A stretch of 64,000 nucleotides of DNA from NCBI GenBank assembly GCA_017308595.1, contig JAFKER010000005.1:630950-694949 (forward strand), written 5' to 3'. The position numbers and the translations under genes are program-made. This document shows, piece by piece, positions 33,900-43,207 of the stretch; the first letter of the stretch is position 1, and each line of letters opens with the position of its first letter. The DNA is from Afipia sp. Its GTDB lineage: Bacteria; Pseudomonadota; Alphaproteobacteria; Rhizobiales; Xanthobacteraceae. The notes beneath the pieces were generated by a model. The model had not been told where the DNA came from. It did no database searches and saw only the letters and a program-made list of their open reading frames with translations.

Positions 33900-35441
33900 A
33901 TGAGCCAAGCCAAGAAACTGTCCTCGATGGATGCATCCTTTCTGTATCTCGAGACACCCGAGATGCCGATGCATGTCGGAAGCATGGCGATCTTCAAGTT
34001 GAAGGATGGCTATCAGGGCGACTTCTACGAAGACTTCAAGAAGATGATCGCCGACCGGATTCATGTCGCGCCGATTCTGAAATCGCGGCTGGAGAAAGCT
34101 CCGCTCGATATCGATAATCCGAGCTGGGTCGAAGACGACCAGTTCGACATCAACCGCCACATCTTCCGTGCAAGCCTTGCCGCGCCGCACGATCGTGCGA
34201 TGCTGGAACGCACCGTGGGCTGGATTCACGCCAAGCTGCTCAACAGAGCGCGGCCGCTCTGGGAGTTTTACGTCTTCGAGGGCATGAATAATAACGAAAT
34301 CGGACTTTATTCGAAAATGCATCATGCGTGCATCGACGGCGGCGCCGGTGCTGCGCTCACCAACATGATCTATGACATCACGCCGGTGCCGCGCGAATTT
34401 CCAAAGGTTGTTCCCAACAAGCCTGTCAACGAGCCGCGGGACATCGCGGCCAATATGCTCGATTCCTATACGCAGCTTTGGCGTCAGCCGCTGGATGCAT
34501 CGAAGGCCAAGAGCTTCGATCTTCCGCGCAGCGGAAAGAGCGATCTCGGGTCAGTTCTGTTCGACAATGCGATGTTCCAGATCGAGAGCGGCATCCGGAT
34601 GCTTGGCGGCGTGCCGGAAACTGTCAAAAGCATCCGCGACATGGTGGCAAAGATTTCCGACCCCAAATCTCGCGACAGCATTGCGAGCATGGTGTCGCCA
34701 TCGACCATGCTGAACAAGTCGATTTCATCCGAGCGCAGTTTCGCAGGCGTCTCGGTGTCCTTGCCGGAAGCCAAGGCGATCGCCAAGCAGGCAGGTGGAA
34801 AACTGAATGACGTGGTGCTGGCGCTGTCGAGCGGCGTATTGCGCAGATATCTGATGGAAAATGGCGGATTACCAAGCCGCTCGCTGACGGCGGCGGTGCC
34901 GATCTCACTGCGCGAGGAAGGCAACACCGACGCGAACAATCAGGTGTTCGGCATGGTGTGCTCGCTCGCCAGCAATATCGAGGACCCCAAGGCGCGTCTG
35001 GAAGCGATTATCGCGCAATCGGCGAAATCCAAGGAAATGTCGCATCCGATGCGGGCGCTGATGCCGTCTATCTCGAACGTAGCGATGCTTGGCGCTCCGA
35101 TGCTGATTCAGGTGCTGGCGTTGCTTTACAGCCGCTCGAATCTTTCTGACGTGCTTCCACCGGCCGCGAACGTGACCATCTCGAACGTGCCGGGCCCGCG
35201 CCAGACGTTGTACGCGGTGGGTGCCGAACTGCTGCACATTTTCCCCGTTTCGATTTCGACGCACGGCCTTGCACTGAACATTACGGTGCAGAGTTATCGC
35301 GATCAGCTCGATTTCGGTTTTATCGCCGGAGCGAACATCATTCCGCATGTCGAGGTGCTGGCGAACATGCTGCCAAAGGAGTTCGAACTCCTTAGCGCAG
35401 CCTTCGCCGCGCCCGGCAATCGCGCGAGTGCAGCAAGCTGA
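33900..35441 (+). CDS. Wax ester synthase / acyl-CoA:diacylglycerol acyltransferase
   Basis: A 513-residue WS/DGAT enzyme that joins acyl-CoA to a long-chain alcohol or diacylglycerol to form storage wax esters or triacylglycerol. The active-site motif HHACIDG (His141, His142, Asp146, Gly147) fits HHxxxDG. PLWEFYVFEG and the C-terminal NVPGPRQTLY with ISTHGLALNITVQSY are also typical. GGAGGG lies about four bases before the ATG at 33900; the frame is open further upstream but unsupported. It starts about 120 bases after the lipase-like gene and ends three bases before the epoxide hydrolase gene, so these plus-strand genes look like one transcript. Confidence 0.93.
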   Translation: MSQAKKLSSMDASFLYLETPEMPMHVGSMAIFKLKDGYQGDFYEDFKKMIADRIHVAPILKSRLEKAPLDIDNPSWVEDDQFDINRHIFRASLAAPHDRAMLERTVGWIHAKLLNRARPLWEFYVFEGMNNNEIGLYSKMHHACIDGGAGAALTNMIYDITPVPREFPKVVPNKPVNEPRDIAANMLDSYTQLWRQPLDASKAKSFDLPRSGKSDLGSVLFDNAMFQIESGIRMLGGVPETVKSIRDMVAKISDPKSRDSIASMVSPSTMLNKSISSERSFAGVSVSLPEAKAIAKQAGGKLNDVVLALSSGVLRRYLMENGGLPSRSLTAAVPISLREEGNTDANNQVFGMVCSLASNIEDPKARLEAIIAQSAKSKEMSHPMRALMPSISNVAMLGAPMLIQVLALLYSRSNLSDVLPPAANVTISNVPGPRQTLYAVGAELLHIFPVSISTHGLALNITVQSYRDQLDFGFIAGANIIPHVEVLANMLPKEFELLSAAFAAPGNRASAAS

Positions 35442-35444
35442 AGC

Positions 35445-36458
35445 ATGACGCACGCAATGATTGAAATGCCGCCGCTTCAGTATGCCCAGGTCAATGGCAT
35501 ACGCATGGGCTTCTATGAAGCCGGTCCGAAAACAGGCAAGCCGCCCGTGGTGCTGTGCCACGGCTGGCCGGAGATCGCCTTCTCATGGCGCCACCAGATC
35601 AAGGCGCTCAGTGAAGCCGGCGTCCACGTCATCGCGCCGGATCAACGTGGCTACGGTGCGACGGATCGGCCCGAGAAAGTCGAGGATTACGATATCGAGA
35701 ATTTGACGGCTGACCTCGTCGGATTGCTCGATCACCTGCAGATCGACAAGGCGATCTTCGTCGGTCACGACTGGGGCGGATTCATCGTCTGGCAGATGCC
35801 GCTACGGTATCCGTCACGCGTCGCGGGTGTTATCGGCGTCAATACGCCGCATACCCCGCGCACGTCGAGCGATCCGATCGATCTGCTGCGCAAGCGCTAC
35901 GGCGATCATCTCTACATCGCGCAGTTTCAGGACCCTGAACGTCGTGCGGACAAGATTTTCGATAGCCGCATCGAGCAGACCTTCGACTTCTTCATGCGTA
36001 AGCCGATGCCGCAGAAAAAGGCGCCTGACGCGGGCGAGGGACCGCCAGCCGCCGGACTTGGCGCTTCGCCAAAGCTGAACATGGCATTCCCGCAGATGGT
36101 TGCTGGCTATGACGGCAAACTTGATCCGCGCCAGAAAATCCTGACGCCTGAGGAAATGCAGGTTTTTATCGACGCGTTCAAGGTTTCGGGCTTCACCGGT
36201 GGCATCAACTGGTATCGGAACATGACCCGTAACTGGGAACGGTCCGTGCTTATCGATCATACCGTGCGTGTACCGTCGCTGATGATCATGGCTGAGAACG
36301 ATGCCGTGCTCCCGCCGTCGTCCTGCGACGGCATGGAGAATATCGTCCCCGATCTGGAGAAATACCTGATCCGCGACAGCGGCCACTGGACCCAGCAGGA
36401 GCAGCCCGGCGAAGTCAGCGCGAAAATCATCGAGTGGCGCAAACGCCGGTTCGGCTGA
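35445..36458 (+). CDS. Epoxide hydrolase-like alpha/beta hydrolase
   Basis: A 337-residue hydrolase of the epoxide hydrolase/haloalkane dehalogenase branch. The HGWPE oxyanion motif (about residue 40), the strand PDQRGYGATDRP, the nucleophile elbow GHDWGG with Asp instead of Ser, a cap region with tyrosine-containing segments, and the catalytic His in SGHWTQQEQP are all visible. It opens epoxides to diols. It starts three bases after the wax ester synthase stop and lies 150 bases upstream of the CYP102-like P450, which could make fatty epoxides or hydroxy acids as substrates. The close spacing supports co-transcription with the acyltransferase. Confidence 0.9.
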   Translation: MTHAMIEMPPLQYAQVNGIRMGFYEAGPKTGKPPVVLCHGWPEIAFSWRHQIKALSEAGVHVIAPDQRGYGATDRPEKVEDYDIENLTADLVGLLDHLQIDKAIFVGHDWGGFIVWQMPLRYPSRVAGVIGVNTPHTPRTSSDPIDLLRKRYGDHLYIAQFQDPERRADKIFDSRIEQTFDFFMRKPMPQKKAPDAGEGPPAAGLGASPKLNMAFPQMVAGYDGKLDPRQKILTPEEMQVFIDAFKVSGFTGGINWYRNMTRNWERSVLIDHTVRVPSLMIMAENDAVLPPSSCDGMENIVPDLEKYLIRDSGHWTQQEQPGEVSAKIIEWRKRRFG

Positions 36459-36607
36459 TTCAGGAGGAGGGGATCTGGTGGCAGGCCCCCTGACGCCCCT
36501 CGATCCCATAAGCCTTTGCAAAAGATGCGGCGGAACAGTAGCTTGAGCAAAAAGCTCCGGGCCAGCCGGACGTCGTTCAAGTCACCTGGGCAGGAGATAC
36601 CCGCGAG

Positions 36608-39600
36608 ATGTCGTCCCCGAACAAGCTGAATCCGATTCCGCATCCGCCGAAGAAGCCGGTTGTCGGCAACATGCTGTCGCTGGATTCGACCGCGCCCGTA
36701 CAGGATCTGGTTCGCAAGACCAAGGAACTAGGCCCGATCTTCTGGCTCGACATGATGGGTCAGCCGCTGGTGATCGTATCGGGGTTCGAACTCGTCAACG
36801 AACTCAGCGACGAGAAGCGTTTCGACAAGGCGGTTCGTGGCGCGTTGCGACGGGTTCGTTCGATCGGCGGAGATGGTCTGTTTACCGCCGATACGACAGA
36901 ACCGAACTGGAGCAAGGCGCACAATATCCTGCTGTCACCATTCGGTGGCCGCGCGATGCAGTCGTACCATCCGATGATGGTGGATATTGCCGAACAACTC
37001 GTCAAAAAATGGGAACGTTTGAACGCGGACGATGAAATCGATGTCGTCCACGACATGACCGCCCTGACGCTCGACACGATCGGACTCTGTGGTTTCGACT
37101 ATCGCTTCAATTCGTTCTATCGCGAGGACTATCACCCCTTCGTCGGCGCGCTGGTGCGCTCGCTTGAAACGATCATGATGACGCGCGGGCTTCCGCTCGA
37201 AAATCTGTTCATGCGTGCGCGCCGCGCGACATTGTCCGAAGACGTCGCCTTCATGAACAAGATGGTCGACGAAATCGTTGCGGAGCGCCGCAAAAACGCG
37301 GAAGCCGCGGCGGGCACCAAGGACATGCTCAATGCGATGATGACCGGCGTCGACAAGGTGAGCGGCGAGCAGCTTGACGACGTGAATATCCGTTACCAGA
37401 TCAATACATTTCTGATCGCTGGACATGAGACAACGAGCGGCCTTCTGTCCTGCGCGATCTATGCCATGCTCAAGCATCCCGAAGTGCTCAAGAAAGCGTA
37501 TGAGGAGGTCGATCGGGTTCTCGGGGCGGATATTAACGCCAAACCGACCTTCCAGCAGGTGACGCAGCTTCAGTACATCTCGCAGATACTGAAGGAGTCT
37601 TTGCGGATGTGGCCTCCGGCGCCTGCCTATGGCGTGTCGCCGCTTAAGGATGAAACCCTCGGCGGCAAGTACAAGTTGAAGAAGGGCACTTTCGTCACAG
37701 TACTGGTGATGGCGCTGCATCGCGATCCTTCGGTATGGGGACCGCACCCGGATGTTTTCGATCCGGAGAATTTCAGCCGCGAGGCCGAGGCCAAGCGTCC
37801 TGCCAATGCGTGGAAGCCGTTCGGCAACGGCCAGCGGGCCTGTATCGGACGTGGTTTCGCCATGCACGAGGCGGCGCTGGCGCTTGGGATGATCTTGCAG
37901 CGCTTCAAGCTGCTCGATCACACGCGTTACCAGATGCACTTGAAGGAAACGCTGACCATCAAGCCCGATGGCTTCAAGATCAAGGTGCGCGCGCGTTCTG
38001 ATAACGACCGGACCATTGTCGCCAATCGTCCGGGAGCCACGGCAGCTGCAGCGAGCAGCGGAGCTACTGCGCCCGCGCGCGTCCGGCCCGGTCACAACAC
38101 GCCGCTCCTCATTCTCTATGGTTCGAATCTCGGAACGGCGGAAGATCTCGCGCATCGCGTGGCCGACCTCGCCGAGGTCAACGGTTTCGCGACCAAGCTC
38201 GCGCCGCTGGATGATTATGTCGGCAACCTGAAAGATCAGGGTGGCGTCATCATCTTCTGCGCATCCTATAACGGCGCGCCGCCGGACAACGCCACGAAGT
38301 TCGTGAAATGGCTCGAGAGGGATCTGCCGAAAGATGCGTTCGACGGTGTGCGTTATGCCGTGTTCGGCTGCGGTAATAGCGACTGGCTCGCGACCTATCA
38401 GTCGATTCCTCGCCTGATCGATGAGCGGCTCGCGGCACATGGAGCCGCCACGGCGTGTCCGCGCGGAGAGGGTGACGCCCGCGATGATCTAGATGGCCAG
38501 TTCGAGAAGTGGTTCACCTCGCTGCGAGCAATCGCGGTGGAGGAGTTTGGTGTCAACACTGGATTCTCGCGCGAAGCCAATGACGAGCCGCTCTACAAGG
38601 TCGAGCCGGTGGCGCACAGTGCGGTGAATACCGTCACAGTCTCAGGCGGGGCAATTCCTGTCAAAATTCTCGTCAACGACGAATTGCAGAACAAATCCGG
38701 CGCCAATCCGTCCACGCGTTCGACCCGGCATATCGAGGTCGAAATGCCAGAGAACGTCACGTACCGCGTCGGCGATCATCTCAGCGTCATTCCGCGCAAT
38801 GATCCGGTTCTCGTCGACGCCGTCGCGCGGCGGTTCGGTTTCCTGCCTGCGGATCAGGTGCGGTTGCAGGTCGCTGCTGGCCGTCGGGCGCAATTGCCCG
38901 TCGACAATGCTGTCTCGGTCGGGCGGTTGCTGACCGAGTTCGTGGAATTGCAGCAGGTCGCGACCCGCAAGCAGATCCAGATCATGTCGGAGCATACCCG
39001 TTGCCCGATGACCAAGCCGAAGCTGGAGGCGCTGATCGGCGATGATCCGGCTTCGACCGAACTCTACCGTTCGGAGATTCTGGCAAAGCGCAGGTCGGTC
39101 TATAGTCTGCTGGAAGAATATCCGGCGTGCGAACTGCCGTTTCATACCTACCTGGAAATGCTCTCGCTGCTGTCGCCTCGTTATTATTCGATCTCGTCAT
39201 CGCCGTCGGCGATGGGGGGATCTAAATGCAGCGTGACCGTCGGCGTGGTGGATGCACCCGCAACCTCCGGGCGCGGAATCTATAAAGGTGTCTGCTCGAA
39301 CTATCTCGCCGGTCGTCGTGCGGGCGATGTGGTTCATGCTATCGTTCGTGAAACCAAGGCAGGTTTCCGTCTTCCCGAAAGTCCGTTGACGCCGATCATC
39401 ATGATCGGTCCGGGAACCGGACTCGCTCCGTTCCGTGGGTTTCTGCAGGAGCGTGCAGCGATCAAGGCCAAGGGGCAAACGCTTGGTGCATCGATGCTGT
39501 TCTTCGGCTGCCGCCATCCTGAGCAGGACTTCCTCTATGCTGATGAGCTCAAAGGCTATGCAGAGCAGGGCATCACCGACCTTCTGGTCGCATTCTCCCG

Positions 39601-39850
39601 CGCGGACACGCCCAAGAGCTATGTGCAGGATCTCATCGCTGCGCAGAAGGACAAGGTCTGGAAACTTATCGAGGCGGGCGCGATTATCTATGTGTGCGGT
39701 GATGGCGGCAAAATGGAGCCGGATGTCAAGCGGGTGCTGATGTCGATCTATCGTGAGAAGACCGGTGCGGATGAAACCGCTGCGGCTGGCTGGATCGACA
39801 GCATGGGAACGCAGAACCGTTACGTTCTCGACGTCTGGGCTGGGAGCTGA
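36608..39850 (+). CDS. Self-sufficient cytochrome P450 / NADPH-P450 reductase (CYP102 family)
   Basis: A 1080-residue natural fusion like P450 BM3. Residues 1-460 form the P450: I-helix AGHETTSG (271-278, Thr275), and heme loop FGNGQRACIG with Cys412. Residues 495-640 form the FMN flavodoxin (ILYGSNLGTAEDLA), and 690-1080 the FAD/NADPH reductase (RYYSISSSP, GPGTGLAPFRGF). It hydroxylates or epoxidises fatty acids using NADPH and oxygen. Aligned by eye to BM3, Phe87 is kept (Phe92), but the carboxylate anchors Arg47 and Tyr51 are Gln52 and Ile56, so substrate choice may differ. It sits after an epoxide hydrolase and wax synthase and ends at a strong terminator. AGGAG lies 11 bases before the ATG. 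Confidence 0.95.
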   Translation: MSSPNKLNPIPHPPKKPVVGNMLSLDSTAPVQDLVRKTKELGPIFWLDMMGQPLVIVSGFELVNELSDEKRFDKAVRGALRRVRSIGGDGLFTADTTEPNWSKAHNILLSPFGGRAMQSYHPMMVDIAEQLVKKWERLNADDEIDVVHDMTALTLDTIGLCGFDYRFNSFYREDYHPFVGALVRSLETIMMTRGLPLENLFMRARRATLSEDVAFMNKMVDEIVAERRKNAEAAAGTKDMLNAMMTGVDKVSGEQLDDVNIRYQINTFLIAGHETTSGLLSCAIYAMLKHPEVLKKAYEEVDRVLGADINAKPTFQQVTQLQYISQILKESLRMWPPAPAYGVSPLKDETLGGKYKLKKGTFVTVLVMALHRDPSVWGPHPDVFDPENFSREAEAKRPANAWKPFGNGQRACIGRGFAMHEAALALGMILQRFKLLDHTRYQMHLKETLTIKPDGFKIKVRARSDNDRTIVANRPGATAAAASSGATAPARVRPGHNTPLLILYGSNLGTAEDLAHRVADLAEVNGFATKLAPLDDYVGNLKDQGGVIIFCASYNGAPPDNATKFVKWLERDLPKDAFDGVRYAVFGCGNSDWLATYQSIPRLIDERLAAHGAATACPRGEGDARDDLDGQFEKWFTSLRAIAVEEFGVNTGFSREANDEPLYKVEPVAHSAVNTVTVSGGAIPVKILVNDELQNKSGANPSTRSTRHIEVEMPENVTYRVGDHLSVIPRNDPVLVDAVARRFGFLPADQVRLQVAAGRRAQLPVDNAVSVGRLLTEFVELQQVATRKQIQIMSEHTRCPMTKPKLEALIGDDPASTELYRSEILAKRRSVYSLLEEYPACELPFHTYLEMLSLLSPRYYSISSSPSAMGGSKCSVTVGVVDAPATSGRGIYKGVCSNYLAGRRAGDVVHAIVRETKAGFRLPESPLTPIIMIGPGTGLAPFRGFLQERAAIKAKGQTLGASMLFFGCRHPEQDFLYADELKGYAEQGITDLLVAFSRADTPKSYVQDLIAAQKDKVWKLIEAGAIIYVCGDGGKMEPDVKRVLMSIYREKTGADETAAAGWIDSMGTQNRYVLDVWAGS

Positions 39851-39853
39851 ATT

Positions 39854-39883
39854 TGTTGTGGCCGGATGTCCCCGGCCACAACA
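39854..39883. terminator. Bidirectional terminator after the P450 gene
   Basis: A perfect 12-bp stem TGTTGTGGCCGG / CCGGCCACAACA with a six-base loop, starting three bases after the P450 stop and ending 12 bases before the convergent hydrolase stop at 39896. No long U-tract, but strength and position support a shared terminator. Confidence 0.7.
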
Positions 39884-39895
39884 TTACTATCTCGC

Positions 39896-40804
39896 TTATG
39901 TCTTCGGTGCGCTGTGGGCGTGTTGGGCGATCGCATCGATAATCGCAGGCCACATCGGAATCGGCAGTGCGTGGCCCATGCCGTCGATCAGCAGCAGCTT
40001 GGCGCCGGGAATGGATGCTGCAGTGTCCTTGCCGGCTTCCACCCGTACCAGCGGATCGACGGTGCCGTGAATCACCAGCGTCGGCGCCTTGACCGAGCGC
40101 AGCCGGTCCTTCCGGTTGCCTGACGCGAGGATCGCGCGCAACTGACGTCCCACACCGGCGGGATTGAGCCCCCGCGCGTAGGTGGCCTCGGCGCGTTCAA
40201 GGTCCTTTGCTTCATCCTGCGGAAACGATCCGGCGCGCAGGACTTTCCAGGTCTGGCCGAAGCGCTGGATATATTCTTCCTTGGTGGTCGGTGGCGGAGC
40301 GAGCAGAATGGCAGACGCCTCGCGTGTTGGTTGCGGCAGTTTCGGATTGCCGGTCGATGACATGATCGATGTCAGCGACAACACCCGGTCCGGGTGTTGC
40401 ATCGCGATTTCCTGCGCGATCATGCCGCCCATCGATGCGCCGACGATATGTGCCCTCCTGATTCCGAGCGCGTCGAGCAGGCCGACAACATCGTTGGCCA
40501 TGTCCCACAGCTTGTAAGGAGCCTCCGGTGCTATTTTGAACAGCCGGAGCTTGATCAGTTCCATGGCGCGCAGCGGCTTTCCGCCGGACATCCTGGTTGA
40601 TTTTCCGATATCGCGATTGTCAAAGCGGATCACGCGAAAACCGCGGCCAGCCAGTTGCTGGCAGAACTCGTCGTCCCAGTGGATCATCTGGGCGCCGAGG
40701 CCCATGATCAAGACCAGCGGCTCCGCGTCGGGTGCGCCAAAGATTTCGTAGCAAAGCTCTATCCCGTTGGTCTTCGCCATTTGCGGTGGCTGGTGTGCGT
40801 TCAT
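39896..40804 (-). CDS. Alpha/beta-fold hydrolase
   Basis: A 302-residue alpha/beta hydrolase. The oxyanion segment is LVLIMGLGAQMIHWDDEF, RFDNRDIGKS follows, the nucleophile elbow is GASMGG (Ser near residue 122), the acid is in HGTVDPLV and the catalytic His is in DGMGHALP. This resembles the group annotated as alpha/beta hydrolase near lipid genes, with an RDIGKS rather than RGxGxS motif, similar to some aclacinomycin methylesterase-like and acyl ester hydrolases. It has no signal peptide. It is transcribed away from the PHA genes at 40975 across a 170-base divergent region, so they may share control. A role in ester hydrolysis is likely; the substrate is not. Confidence 0.87.
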   Translation of the reverse strand: MNAHQPPQMAKTNGIELCYEIFGAPDAEPLVLIMGLGAQMIHWDDEFCQQLAGRGFRVIRFDNRDIGKSTRMSGGKPLRAMELIKLRLFKIAPEAPYKLWDMANDVVGLLDALGIRRAHIVGASMGGMIAQEIAMQHPDRVLSLTSIMSSTGNPKLPQPTREASAILLAPPPTTKEEYIQRFGQTWKVLRAGSFPQDEAKDLERAEATYARGLNPAGVGRQLRAILASGNRKDRLRSVKAPTLVIHGTVDPLVRVEAGKDTAASIPGAKLLLIDGMGHALPIPMWPAIIDAIAQHAHSAPKT

Positions 40805-40974
40805 GGCGGCATCCCTCGAAATGCTAAAGTTAATACCCTATGGCATGGTTTTGAGCCTTGCAGAAGGCGGGCGTGACGTCTTGCCCTTTGTGTTGACCCC
40901 GGTCTCGCAACGGTATGGAATAGGAAAAAAGCCGGTTCACGGCACGCGTTAACGCTTCCGGAGGAGCGCCGATA

Positions 40975-41364
40975 ATGTCCGATAAATCAACCGATCCGGT
41001 GCAGGTGTGGCACACCATGCTTGCCGAGATGGAGAAGGGCTTCAACGCCATGGCCAATCAGGTTATGGGCTCGGAGCAATTCAGCAAAGTTACGCACCAG
41101 ATCACCGGAGCCTCCGTCGGAGCTCAAAAAACCGTCGGCGATTTGATGGAGCGTTATCTGGTCAGTATGAACTTGCCCAGCCGTGCGCAGATGACCACCA
41201 TGGCGGAACGCCTGCAGTCGATCGAAAGTCAATTGAACGAAATCAGGGCTCTTCTTAATCGCGTCCACGGCGATGCGGCCTCGCAAGGAAATGGGATGAG
41301 TGCGCCGCGGCCTCCACGCACCAAGCAACCTCCGTCTGCCGCCGGTGGTGGAGGCGCGCCATGA
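40975..41364 (+). CDS. Small PhaE-like / phasin-like PHA synthase partner
   Basis: A 129-residue protein with a helical N-terminal region, an amphipathic coiled-coil-like segment (TTMAERLQSIESQLNEIRALL, about residues 77-97) and a Pro/Ala/Gly-rich tail. Position and form suggest a short PhaE-like subunit or phasin: it overlaps the class III PHA synthase gene by four bases (ATGA) and the coiled coil resembles the end of PhaE. Authentic PhaE proteins are much longer (about 350 residues), so this is a reduced form or a separate partner family. GGAGGAG lies ten bases before the ATG. A promoter may lie at TTGACC (40893-40898) with a -10-like TGGAAT 17 bases on; this is weak. Confidence 0.6.
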   Translation: MSDKSTDPVQVWHTMLAEMEKGFNAMANQVMGSEQFSKVTHQITGASVGAQKTVGDLMERYLVSMNLPSRAQMTTMAERLQSIESQLNEIRALLNRVHGDAASQGNGMSAPRPPRTKQPPSAAGGGGAP

Positions 41365-42455
41365 ATGCGACGGCAAATGCAGCCGCTGTGCCGGACATTG
41401 CTCAGGTTGGAGAGCGTATCCAGACGGAAGTCCAGCGTGCGATACAGCGCAGCATCAAGGGCGTGGAGTATTTCGCGTCATCCGGCCCCGCGCTCGGATC
41501 GACGCCGAAAGACATCATCCTCTCCAAAGGCACGATGAATCTCTATCACTATCGGCCGCTGGCGGATGAGATCTATCGCATCCCGATTCTGATCGTGATG
41601 GCCACGACCAACCGGGGCTACATCCTCGACATGGTGCCGGGGCAGAGCTTCATCGAATTCCTTCTCAAGAAGGGTTTTGATGTCTACATGCTCGATTGGA
41701 CTGCGCCGCGGCCCGAGGAAAAGTCCTTGCGTATGGAGGACTATGTTCTCGGTTTTATTCCGGACTGCATCAAACGCGTACAGGAGGATTCCGGAGAAAC
41801 CGACGTCAATGTCATAGGCTATTGCTTTGGCGGCGTTCTCTCTCTGCTTTACACGTCGATCTTCCACGACGGTCCGGTGAAGAATCTGGTGTGTTTCACG
41901 ACGCCGATCGATTTCCGGCAAATGAAGCTGTTCCAGAATTTTTCGGACCGGCGATATTTCGACGTGGATCAACTTGTCGATAGCGTTGGCAATGTGCCGC
42001 CGGAGATGATTCTGTCCTCATTCGAAATGCTGCGGCCTGCGTCGCGCGCTGTCGGACAGATTCAGCTTTGGGAGAACATCTGGAACGACGAGTTCGTGAA
42101 ATCCTACCGGATGTTCGATCGCTGGGCGCAGGATACGTTGCCGCTGGCTGGCGAATACTTCCGCGCGATCACCAAGGATCTGATGTGGGACAACAAGCTC
42201 TACAACGACACGATGAGTGTGGGCGGTCGGCCTGCGGAACTTTCCAAGATCAAGATCCCGATCCTGCACGCCGTCGCCGAGCACGATCACATCGTCCCTT
42301 ATGATGCTGCCAAGCATCTGATCGAGAAGATCGGATCAGCCGATAAAACCGAAGTCATTCTCAAGGGTGGCCATGTCAGTCTTGTCGCCGGCGCGAATGC
42401 CATCAAGCGTCTCTGGCCCAAACTCGATTCCTGGTTAAGTGAGCGATCAACATGA
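41361..42455 (+). CDS. phaC: Class III poly(R)-hydroxyalkanoic acid synthase subunit PhaC
   Basis: A 364-residue PHA synthase that polymerises (R)-3-hydroxyacyl-CoA into polyester granules. The lipase-like box is GYCFGG with nucleophile Cys155, and the triad is completed by Asp309 (AEHDHIVP) and His338 (GGHVSL). The length, near 360, is that of class III (or IV) enzymes, which need a PhaE (or PhaR) partner, and not the roughly 600 residues of class I synthases usual in this bacterial group. It overlaps the small PhaE-like gene before it and the GNAT gene after it, each by four bases, giving a tightly coupled three-gene unit. Confidence 0.93.
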   Translation: MNATANAAAVPDIAQVGERIQTEVQRAIQRSIKGVEYFASSGPALGSTPKDIILSKGTMNLYHYRPLADEIYRIPILIVMATTNRGYILDMVPGQSFIEFLLKKGFDVYMLDWTAPRPEEKSLRMEDYVLGFIPDCIKRVQEDSGETDVNVIGYCFGGVLSLLYTSIFHDGPVKNLVCFTTPIDFRQMKLFQNFSDRRYFDVDQLVDSVGNVPPEMILSSFEMLRPASRAVGQIQLWENIWNDEFVKSYRMFDRWAQDTLPLAGEYFRAITKDLMWDNKLYNDTMSVGGRPAELSKIKIPILHAVAEHDHIVPYDAAKHLIEKIGSADKTEVILKGGHVSLVAGANAIKRLWPKLDSWLSERST

Positions 42456-43048
42456 GCAATACTGAAGTCCGTTCCTATCCACGCCGCGTGATGACCGAAG
42501 GCGGGGAGATCGAATTTCGCCATATGACCGCTGCGGATGAGGCGGCAGTTCTGGCTTTCGCGCAGAAGCTTCCGGTTCACGATCTGCTGTTCATTCCGCG
42601 TAACATCAGCGAGCCGAAGGTGTTGTCCGCCTGGATCAAGGAGATCGATCGCGGCGGACTCGTTAGCTTGCTGGCGATCAAGAATGGGATCGTGGTCGGC
42701 TGCGGCACGATCGTTCGCGACCCGCTGTCGTGGTCTCCCCATGTTGGCGAAATCCGTATGGTCGTGTCCAAGGATGTTCGTGGCCTCGGGGTGGGCCGGG
42801 CGCTGTCACAGGAAACGTTCGCGCTGGCGCTGGAATCGGGCCTGGAGAAGATCGTCGCCCAGATGACGGTCGATCAGACGGGGGCGATCGCGCTGTTCGA
42901 GAGCCTTGGCTTCAAGGCGGAGGCTCTCCTGCATGATCAGGTGCGCGATCTGGCAGGCAAAACCCATGACATTGTGATGCTGGGGCACAATGTGTCCAAG
43001 GTTCGGGCTCAACTGGAAGCCTATGGGCTGCCGGAAGCCGTTGGGTAA
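42452..43048 (+). CDS. GNAT-family N-acetyltransferase coupled to phaC
   Basis: A 198-residue GNAT protein. The acetyl-CoA binding loop is DVRGLGVGRALSQ (about residues 109-121), after a strand IRMVVSKDV, and the C-terminal IALFESLGF segment is typical. It could acetylate a protein or small molecule; the sequence does not show which. Its ATG overlaps the phaC stop by four bases (ATGA), so it is translated together with the PHA synthase. This suggests a role in PHA control, such as acetylating the synthase or a granule protein, but that is inference from context alone. Confidence 0.88.
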   Translation: MSNTEVRSYPRRVMTEGGEIEFRHMTAADEAAVLAFAQKLPVHDLLFIPRNISEPKVLSAWIKEIDRGGLVSLLAIKNGIVVGCGTIVRDPLSWSPHVGEIRMVVSKDVRGLGVGRALSQETFALALESGLEKIVAQMTVDQTGAIALFESLGFKAEALLHDQVRDLAGKTHDIVMLGHNVSKVRAQLEAYGLPEAVG

Positions 43049-43207
43049 CATATTAAAAATATTGTAGTTTTCATGTGTCACGGGTTCGTGATGACGCGAT
43101 GCAACATTCTTGTTGCGGTGCATCTAAGACTTTGGCATAACCATCTTGCCCCGGGCCATTTCGGACGGGGATGAGCCATAGCTCAAACCCTGAGGATGGA
43201 GATGACC

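Noticed and set aside
36935-38440. A 501-codon minus-strand open frame inside the P450 gene
   Set aside because: It is antisense to a firmly identified CYP102-like gene, has an Arg/His-rich composition typical of high-GC shadows and no recognisable motif.
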